From the NCBI GenBank assembly GCA_012517635.1, contig JAAYUP010000096.1, positions 1-7,330 on the forward strand: a DNA stretch of 7,330 nucleotides. Reading direction: 5' to 3'. The notes beneath the pieces were generated by a model. It had not been told where the DNA came from. It saw only the letters and a list, made by a program, of their open reading frames with translations, and made no database searches. This document shows, one piece after another, positions 1 through 4,688 of the stretch; the first letter of the stretch is position 1; each line of letters opens with the position of its first letter. Both the position numbers and the translations under genes were made by a program. This DNA comes from Candidatus Atribacter alterifermentans (lineage in GTDB: Bacteria; Atribacterota; Atribacteria; Atribacterales; Atribacteraceae).

Positions 1-1866
1 ACGACCATAGACCCCTGGGATATCATAAGCTTCCGTTAAACCTTGAATACCTGAGGTGTGATCTTGGTGAAAATGAGTGAAATAAATTGACTGGAGCTCG
101 TGAATGTTATGATTTTTTAAGAAAGGGAGTAGTATTGAATGGCCGGTATTGCCATAGGTTCTGATGATCCCTCCGGTATCAATACAAATTGCTTGATTAT
201 GAGAAATGCATACTATTGCTAAACCTTGTCCAACATCTAAAACCCAAATTTGAACTTGAGATTGTGTGGAACATCCAAAAATCACCAACACGAACGACAA
301 TAAAATCATACTTCCCATGGAAATAATTTTGGTTTTTTTCATAATGAAACACACTATTAGGAATAGTAACGATAACCAGAGAACCCAACCGAAAATACGT
401 TGATTTTCGATGTCAAATTGCCAGACAAGATGAGGAATATGATTCTGACTCCACCTCGAAAGGGTGATAAGAGTTCGAATCAGAAAACGGATGAGGTATG
501 AAAAGAAATGAGTCATAGATGGAATCCATGAACTAAGAGTTCCAATAAAATTCATGACGATTGAAAGCTGGGCAATGGGAATCAAAATAAGATTACTCGT
601 CCAAATAAGACTAGAAAAGATAAATCGATTAAGGATCAGAAGAGGAAGCGTAAAGAGAGTAACCGATGTGGAGAGAAGTATGCTGTTGAGAATCCATCGA
701 AGGAATTTTGATGACTGACCGAGCATTTGCGATTGGGCGATAGAAAGGATAATTGCCAGAGTTGATAAGAAGGAGAGTTGGCATCCCGGATGGAGGATAA
801 TTTCTGGTTGAAGGAAAAACATCACTAAAAAAGCAATGGAAATAAAATGAATTGAGAGAGTGTTTCGACCAATTTTCTTTGTTAAAAGAAAAAGGGCAAA
901 CATGAGAAAAGCTCGGAAAGCTGATGGAGAAATGCTGCAGAAAAGGAGATAAAGCAAGCAGAAAAAAATACTTATGCCTACGGCAAGAGGCTTAGGACAA
1001 CGGATTTTCTGCAAGAGAAAGAGAAGAACTCCTCCTAAAATGGTGAGATGGAGACCAGATACACAAAAAGTATGGTAGATTCCAGTTTCCTGTAAAAGGA
1101 TTGTGCTCTGTTGGAAGTTTTCATCTTTTTCTCCCCAAAGCATGGCAGTAAAATAAGGATATTCTTCGCCTAATGTCTTCCTCCATTGCTGGGTTAAGGC
1201 TTTTCTTTTTTGTTCAAGGTTGAATAGCATTGTATTCCAAAAGGTATTGGGGTTGATCAAACGGCATTCATATACTTGTATTTCTCCAAAAATTCTTTTC
1301 CTTCTCCAATAAGTTTGCAGGTTCACACTTCCAGGATTGGAGCATGCCACAAAAGGACGATAAATTCCGGTTACCTCTACTCTTTGAAAAAGAAATTGAT
1401 CAAAGTCTTGTTCTTGGTTTTTGAGCAGAAGAATGGGTCGATATCCCGAAAAAGATTCAATTTTACTTAAATAATATTTTTCATTCATGCACTGAATGGT
1501 TCCTTGGTATGTAACCTTTGTCTCTTGGACAAGACGAAAAGTATTTATGGGAACTTGGTAAGTGAGATAATGGACTAATCCAGCCAGCATGACCCAAAAG
1601 AGACAACTCGCTAAAAAAAACCAACGAGAATACTTGTACAGCAAGATTTCTCCAAAAAAGCCGGTACCGATTAAAATTAAAATCATTTTCAGAGGGAAAT
1701 GAAAATATTCTTGGATGAAGAAACCCAAGATCATATTGGAACTCATTAGAAAAGCAGGATGACGAAAGAATTGAGGTGATGCAACAGAAGGTGTTAAATT
1801 GCTACCTTTGGAAACAATGATAGGATGATTTTTTGAATTGAAGTCTCGGTTTTGAATGAATTCCAT
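1..1866 (-). CDS. comEC: ComEC/Rec2 family DNA-uptake channel protein, partial (C-terminus beyond window)
   Basis: The reading frame is open from an ATG at 1866 to the window edge, giving 622 codons with no stop, so the gene continues past base 1. ComEC is the inner-membrane channel that carries single-stranded DNA into the cytoplasm during natural transformation. Order seen: hydrophobic N-terminal segments (about residues 40-100), a soluble stretch at about 100-240 in the place of the DUF4131/OB-fold domain, then a multi-spanning competence domain with the family motifs SGLH (270-273) and SPSAFRA (313-319). More membrane segments run to about residue 535. A metallo-beta-lactamase-like domain follows, with DVGQG (544-548), IDTGG and the metal motif HFHQDH (598-603). 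Full ComEC proteins are usually about 700-800 residues, so roughly 100-200 residues are missing. An in-frame TAA lies just upstream of the ATG; no clear Shine-Dalgarno is seen, and Met41 (1746) is a weaker alternative. A strong promoter lies directly upstream, so the gene is probably transcribed by itself. Confidence 0.95.
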   Translation of the reverse strand, partial: MEFIQNRDFNSKNHPIIVSKGSNLTPSVASPQFFRHPAFLMSSNMILGFFIQEYFHFPLKMILILIGTGFFGEILLYKYSRWFFLASCLFWVMLAGLVHYLTYQVPINTFRLVQETKVTYQGTIQCMNEKYYLSKIESFSGYRPILLLKNQEQDFDQFLFQRVEVTGIYRPFVACSNPGSVNLQTYWRRKRIFGEIQVYECRLINPNTFWNTMLFNLEQKRKALTQQWRKTLGEEYPYFTAMLWGEKDENFQQSTILLQETGIYHTFCVSGLHLTILGGVLLFLLQKIRCPKPLAVGISIFFCLLYLLFCSISPSAFRAFLMFALFLLTKKIGRNTLSIHFISIAFLVMFFLQPEIILHPGCQLSFLSTLAIILSIAQSQMLGQSSKFLRWILNSILLSTSVTLFTLPLLILNRFIFSSLIWTSNLILIPIAQLSIVMNFIGTLSSWIPSMTHFFSYLIRFLIRTLITLSRWSQNHIPHLVWQFDIENQRIFGWVLWLSLLFLIVCFIMKKTKIISMGSMILLSFVLVIFGCSTQSQVQIWVLDVGQGLAIVCISHNQAICIDTGGIIRTYGNTGHSILLPFLKNHNIHELQSIYFTHFHQDHTSGIQGLTEAYDIPGVYGR

Positions 1867-1894
1867 GGTTTTTAGATAAGTATATTATTGTTTG

Positions 1895-1923
1895 ATTATA
1901 TAATTGTTAATAAATATTTTCAA
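1895..1923 (-). promoter_or_regulatory. Near-consensus sigma-70/sigma-A promoter for comEC
   Basis: On the minus strand a TTGAAA box (1923-1918, 5 of 6 to consensus) is followed by a spacer of exactly 17 bases and a perfect TATAAT box (1900-1895). Transcription would start near 1888, leaving a leader of about 20 bases before the comEC ATG at 1866. The region is very AT-rich, so chance matches are possible, but box quality and spacing together are strong. The -35 box overlaps the TGA stop of the short reading frame upstream. Confidence 0.7.
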
Positions 1924-2048
1924 TATAATCTAAAAATTTCATATACCTCATCAGTGACTTTGAAAATTCTTTGGACTGATTGTTCATTCAGAGTCATTTC
2001 TTTAACTGAGAGAATTAAAATAGCAGCTTGAATAAGGCTTTCTTTTTT
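1920..2048 (-). pseudogene. Possible gene remnant: 42-codon C-terminal reading frame cut by a repeat
   Basis: This minus-strand frame reads KKESLIQAAILILSVKE, then Met-Thr-Leu-Asn-Glu, and ends in EIFRLY before TGA (1922-1920). Its composition is protein-like, with an amphipathic helical pattern, unlike the repeat sequence next to it. The frame has no start at its upstream end. It is closed by a TAG at 2051-2049 inside the A-run where the composite repeat begins. The only internal ATG (1997) would give 24 residues and has no good ribosome binding site. The simplest reading is the 3' end of a gene whose front was lost or displaced when the repeat inserted. It could also be a small protein with an unrecognised start, or noncoding sequence. 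I do not recognise the family. Confidence 0.35.
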
Positions 2049-2287
2049 CTATCGGAATCTCGCCTGGAAATACCATAAAATGAATTTCCCCAATGAGGAG
2101 GTTAAGAGGGGTGTGCCTTTTATCTATTGTCCTAAGCCTCTTTCCCTCCTCCTCATTCTCTGAAGCCGTGAGGATCTCGTCTGACGCCACACCCGTCATC
2201 CTCACGTCGCCCGATAAAAACACTGGACTCCTCAGAATAACTGAGAAGGTAAATGAGATTGCCACGTCGCATAAGGTGCTCCTCGCA
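2045..2287 (+). repeat. Composite intergenic repeat, copy 1
   Basis: About 243 bp sharing both ends, in the same orientation, with a second block at 3659-3904. The left end has TTTTCTATC (2045-2053) and a CCTGGAAATACCAT box (2063-2076). The right 58 bases (2230-2287) match 3847-3904 at 50 of 58 positions by hand alignment. The core is GATTGCCACGTCGCATAAG, and the block ends CTCCTCGCA. A CTCAG/CTGAG hairpin (2231-2245) is kept in both copies while its loop differs. The middle has diverged; it contains a pyrimidine-rich tract (2137-2161) and a long hairpin (2167-2206). Short reading frames here are by-products of the repeat. The right-end core resembles, from memory, a class of dispersed intergenic repeats seen in many bacterial genomes. 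Confidence 0.75.
2167..2206. repeat. Long hairpin inside composite repeat copy 1
   Basis: CGTGAGGAT (2167-2175) pairs perfectly with ATCCTCACG (2198-2206), a 9 bp stem. Inside it GACG (2183-2186) pairs with CGTC (2194-2197) around a 7-base loop, with a one-sided bulge between the two stems. RNA from either strand could fold this way. No T-run follows on either strand, so it does not look like an intrinsic terminator. Confidence 0.6.
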
Positions 2288-2452
2288 TTCAGGCTGTGTC
2301 ACAATTCCTTTCTTGCACCACGTATAGCCTAAAAGTGGAGGACACATAACACATATCCTTAATTTTTGGTTCTCTATTCCCAATATGATCGTAAAATATT
2401 CGTATAAGTGGGGGTAAATAATTTATAGAATCATTATGACACAGCCTGAATG
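2286..2452. mobile_element. MITE-like segment bounded by 16 bp perfect inverted repeats
   Basis: CATTCAGGCTGTGTCA at 2286-2301 is the exact reverse complement of 2437-2452. Extending inward gives 19 of 20 matching positions (2286-2305 against 2433-2452). The enclosed DNA is AT-rich with no convincing coding sequence. Ends of the GGCTGTGTCA type are found on several insertion-sequence families, so this could be a non-autonomous miniature element or a pair of solo IS ends left after deletion of the transposase gene. No target-site duplication is visible: outside the arms, CCTCG and ATGGA do not match. The left arm abuts the end of composite repeat copy 1. Mobility is inferred; the inverted repeat is seen. 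Confidence 0.5.
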
Positions 2453-2462
2453 ATGGAACAGG

Positions 2463-2502
2463 AAAAAATTCAAATCCCCCTTATCCATTTTCTAAGGGAG
2501 GA
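2463..2502 (-). terminator. Possible intrinsic terminator downstream of the aldolase gene
   Basis: Read on the minus strand, CCTCCCTTA pairs with TAAGGGGG across a 9-base loop, with one bulged base. A T-rich tract (ATTTGAATTTTTT, down to 2463) follows. It lies about 160 bases past the aldolase stop. The stem also resembles a common class of dispersed C-rich/G-rich intergenic repeats, so termination is only inferred. Confidence 0.35.
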
Positions 2503-2588
2503 GATTCTTTTCCCATCGTACCCTGGTAGGAGAGGTCTTATTCCTTTTTTCCTTCGCCCCTCGACTTTATTGTGCTCAATTCCCGTAG

Positions 2589-2608
2589 CGACTTGCTATG
2601 GCATGTCG
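2589..2608. repeat. REP-like short palindrome
   Basis: CGACTTGC (2589-2596) and GCATGTCG (2601-2608) form an 8-position stem with one T-T mismatch around a TATG loop. Size and intergenic position are like REP-type palindromes. It is the only copy in the window, so its dispersal cannot be judged here. Confidence 0.4.
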
Positions 2609-2661
2609 AATTTGGATATTCATCATCGACCGGTGTCACGAAAGTGGCATGAAAGCCTATC

Positions 2662-3549
2662 TTAAAAAGAATAGGTAAGAAGCCCCGATGCCTTTCCAGA
2701 ACTACGGAAAAGCTCCATTTTCTGTTTAAGAATCTTTTCCATGGCTTTTATTGCCTGAGTAAAATGTTTTTCAAAAGCAATATCATCGGGAGCATTTGAC
2801 AGAGAGCTCCACAAGGATCGAGTAAATGCTGCCTTTAAATCACTGTTAATATTGATTTTGGCAATTCCATGATCAATAGAGGAAAGAAGTTTGTCTTCAG
2901 GGGTATCTGATCCGCCATGTAAAACGAGGGGAACCGAAACTTTTTTTCGTATGGCTATCAAACGCTCAATATCGATGGTCGGTTTTCTCCGATATAATCC
3001 ATGGGCAGTACCGATGGCTACAGCCAGGGCGTCAACTTCGGTTTTCTTTACAAAATCAAAGGCTTGGTCTGGATCGGTGAGTCCTAAGGTTTCAGTACTT
3101 GGTTCCTTCGTTTCCGTTTCACCTTCAGTTCCTCCCACCAAACCCAATTCTGCTTCAACAGCGACATCAACTGCATGAGCCACTCGAACTATTTCTCGGG
3201 TAATGTCTATATTTTCTTCATAAGGTAAGTGGGACCCATCGAACATAACTGAATTGAACCCAGAAGTAATCGCTCTCATAACAATTTCATAGGAATTACC
3301 ATGATCAAAATGGAGACCGATAGGAACCTTGCTCCAACTAATTTCTCGCAAAATAATCGAGCATAATCGTTCCATCCCGGCATAATCGGTTTCAACTGTC
3401 CCGAACATGATAATCATTGGAGATTGATTTTCCTCAGCAGTTTCAACCAAGCCTCTGGTATATTCCATATTAAAGGTTGTATACGCACCAACTGCATAGT
3501 GTTCTTGTAAGGCGTGATGCAAAAGATTTTTAAACGGGGTTAAAGCCAT
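2662..3549 (-). CDS. Class II (zinc-dependent) ketose-bisphosphate aldolase
   Basis: A 295-residue protein of normal length for the fructose/tagatose-bisphosphate aldolase class II family (FbaA, GatY/KbaY, IolJ relatives). Family members split a ketose bisphosphate into dihydroxyacetone phosphate and an aldehyde in the cytoplasm, using a zinc ion. Visible motifs: HFDHG (80-84) with catalytic Asp82 and zinc-ligand His83; VEAELGLVGG (131-140); GTAHG (180-184) with zinc-ligand His183; LHGGSDTPE (210-218) with zinc-ligand His211; and KININSDLK (231-239) in the place of the phosphate-binding N-I-x-T-D motif. The ATG at 3549 has a strong Shine-Dalgarno at ideal distance. The gene follows livF in the same direction but is separated by 382 bp filled with a repeat, so co-transcription is uncertain. 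The exact substrate (fructose, tagatose or another ketose phosphate) cannot be read from sequence, so no gene symbol is given. Confidence 0.9.
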   Translation of the reverse strand: MALTPFKNLLHHALQEHYAVGAYTTFNMEYTRGLVETAEENQSPMIIMFGTVETDYAGMERLCSIILREISWSKVPIGLHFDHGNSYEIVMRAITSGFNSVMFDGSHLPYEENIDITREIVRVAHAVDVAVEAELGLVGGTEGETETKEPSTETLGLTDPDQAFDFVKKTEVDALAVAIGTAHGLYRRKPTIDIERLIAIRKKVSVPLVLHGGSDTPEDKLLSSIDHGIAKININSDLKAAFTRSLWSSLSNAPDDIAFEKHFTQAIKAMEKILKQKMELFRSSGKASGLLTYSF

Positions 3550-3558
3550 TTATTCTAT

Positions 3559-3564
3559 CTCCTT
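3559..3564 (-). promoter_or_regulatory. Ribosome binding site of the aldolase gene
   Basis: AAGGAG on the minus strand, nine bases before the ATG at 3549. It settles the start codon. No convincing promoter was found between it and the repeat that starts at about 3659. Confidence 0.8.
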
Positions 3565-3738
3565 TCTCTTTGTCTCAATATGGTTTTAAAGTGATCATGA
3601 ATAGAATCGAGATATTGTGGAATAATGGAATGAATAAAGTTTGTTAGATTATCAACCCTTTTCTATCCTGAAAATACCATCTTATAAATCCCCCCTCAAT
3701 GGGGAATGAATTCAACAAATTCCCTCCTTTCGTACATG

Positions 3739-3753
3739 CCGCTTTCGCAGCGG
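3739..3753. repeat. GC-rich hairpin inside repeat copy 2
   Basis: CCGCT pairs with AGCGG around a TTCGC loop. A run of seven T lies some 16 bases farther on the plus strand. That gap, and the absence of any plus-strand gene upstream, argue against a working terminator. On the minus strand, the direction of transcription, no T-run follows. Confidence 0.45.
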
Positions 3754-3829
3754 GGCGGGTGCTTTTCGTTTTTTTATGGTTATACTGAGATAATACGAAA
3801 GAAACAGATATTAAAGATAAGGTCCTCAC

Positions 3830-3848
3830 GGATTCAAAAAGTGAATCC
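3830..3848. repeat. Perfect 7 bp hairpin inside repeat copy 2
   Basis: GGATTCA (3830-3836) pairs with TGAATCC (3842-3848) around an AAAAG loop. Flanking CCT and AGG can extend it across a small internal loop. It takes a position comparable to the longer hairpin at 2167-2206 in copy 1, though the sequences differ. Confidence 0.5.
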
Positions 3849-3910
3849 TCAGGATGACTGAGAAGGTCGATGCGATTGCCACGTCGCATAAGACACTCCT
3901 CGCAATCAAG

Positions 3911-3926
3911 ATATAAACTTTTATAT
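3911..3926. repeat. AT-only palindrome just after the livF stop
   Basis: ATATAAA (3911-3917) and TTTATAT (3920-3926) face each other across two bases. It lies five bases past the livF stop codon on the minus strand. It has no GC pairs and no clear T-run, so it would be a poor terminator, and read-through towards the aldolase gene is plausible. Confidence 0.3.
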
Positions 3927-3931
3927 TCCCT

Positions 3932-4687
3932 TTAGGACTTTAATAAAGGGCGAGGGATTTTATTCCCTCCCAGGTAGGCAGCACGAATTCTTTCATCATT
4001 CTTGAGATCTTCCGGTTTACCTCGGATGGGGATTTTTCCGTTTTCTAATATGTGCGCATAATTAGAGATGCTTAGAGCTTTTCGGGCATTTTGTTCCACC
4101 AATAAAATTGATACCTTTTCTTCTTGGTGAATTTGCTGAATAACCCGAAATATTTCTTGAACAATAATTGGAGCTAATCCCAATGAAGGTTCATCCATAA
4201 GGAGAATTTGAGGTTTACATATGAGTCCTCGACCAATGGCGAGCATTTGCTGTTCACCGCCAGAGAGTGTCCCCGCCAATTGTTTTCTCCGTTCTTTTAA
4301 AACTGGGAAAAGTTCAAATATCCATTCCTTGATTATGGTCAATTCCTTCCCTACTGGCTGATTTCGGACTCCATACCCTCCCAAATTGAGATTTTCATCG
4401 ACCGTTAAGGTAGCAAAAACCCTTCTTCCTTCCGGAACATGAGATATACCATAAGAAATTCTCTGGTAAGGAAGGATAGTAGCGAGGTTTTTCCCCTTTA
4501 AAAGGATATTCCCCCTTCTAATTGGGATTAAACCAGAGATAGCTTTTAATAGGGTGGTTTTTCCAGCACCGTTCGCTCCTAAAACTGCTACAATGTCCCC
4601 TAAGTTGAGCTCTAATGTGATACCTTTCAGGGCTTGAACTGCTCCGTAGAAAACTTCTACATTTTGAATCGATAGAAGTTGTTCCAC
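3932..4687 (-). CDS. livF: Branched-chain amino-acid-type ABC transporter ATP-binding protein LivF
   Basis: A 251-residue cytoplasmic ATPase, one of two that power a HAAT-family importer (leucine, isoleucine, valine or related compounds such as urea or amides). Motifs: Walker A GANGAGKTT (37-45), the LivF-typical VPEGRRVF (84-91) after the Q-loop region, signature LSGGEQQ (141-147), Walker B ILLMDEP (161-167), D-loop SLGLAP, and VEQN (197-200) at the switch position, where LivF proteins carry Gln rather than His. Length is slightly above the usual 233-240 because of a short basic tail. The start is GTG at 4687, one base after the livM-livG stop, with a strong Shine-Dalgarno inside the end of that gene, so translation is probably coupled. 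The substrate cannot be deduced. Confidence 0.95.
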   Translation of the reverse strand: MEQLLSIQNVEVFYGAVQALKGITLELNLGDIVAVLGANGAGKTTLLKAISGLIPIRRGNILLKGKNLATILPYQRISYGISHVPEGRRVFATLTVDENLNLGGYGVRNQPVGKELTIIKEWIFELFPVLKERRKQLAGTLSGGEQQMLAIGRGLICKPQILLMDEPSLGLAPIIVQEIFRVIQQIHQEEKVSILLVEQNARKALSISNYAHILENGKIPIRGKPEDLKNDERIRAAYLGGNKIPRPLLKS

Positions 4688-4688
4688 T

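Larger units (their letters stand above)
2453..2661. other. Intergenic stretch of degenerate palindromic repeats, no supported gene
   Basis: This follows the aldolase stop on the minus strand. It contains the C-rich/G-rich hairpin at 2475-2502, a REP-like hairpin at 2589-2608, and a small imperfect stem with a TTTC/GAAA loop near 2633-2650. A 71-codon plus-strand frame (2450-2665) crosses all of them. It has no recognisable domain or ribosome binding site, so it is not annotated as a gene. Confidence 0.55.
3659..3904 (+). repeat. Composite intergenic repeat, copy 2
   Basis: About 246 bp between livF and the aldolase gene, same orientation and nearly the same length as the block at 2045-2287. 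Shared parts are TTTTCTATC (3659-3667), CCTGAAAATACCAT (3667-3680, 13 of 14 to copy 1) and the right 58 bases (3847-3904, 50 of 58). Copy 1 has about 10 extra bases between the first two boxes. Private hairpins are CCGCT/AGCGG (3739-3753) and GGATTCA/TGAATCC (3830-3848). The rest of the gap is aldolase leader (3550-3658) and a short AT palindrome (3911-3926); neither holds a gene. Confidence 0.75.

Noticed and set aside
197..388. Minus-strand 63-codon frame
   Set aside because: It lies in a different frame within comEC, whose own frame carries clear family motifs across the same bases.
2002..2383. Overlapping reading frames of 76-87 codons on both strands (2002-2265 minus, 2093-2332 plus, 2153-2383 minus)
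   Set aside because: They lie in composite repeat copy 1 and the MITE-like segment, show no domain or ribosome binding site, and overlap one another; they follow from repeat sequence.
2450..2665. Plus-strand 71-codon frame
   Set aside because: It runs through several hairpin-forming repeats, begins at the inverted-repeat arm and has no recognisable protein features.
2891..3178. Plus-strand 95-codon frame rich in Ser and Thr
   Set aside because: It is antisense to the well-supported aldolase gene and has no independent support.
3739..3776. GC hairpin followed by a T-run as a plus-strand intrinsic terminator
   Set aside because: No plus-strand gene lies upstream and the T-run starts about 16 bases after the stem; it is better explained as part of the repeat.
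2045..3904. CRISPR-like array from the repeated motifs
   Set aside because: Only two copies, about 1.6 kb apart and separated by a gene; there are no regular spacers and no cas genes.
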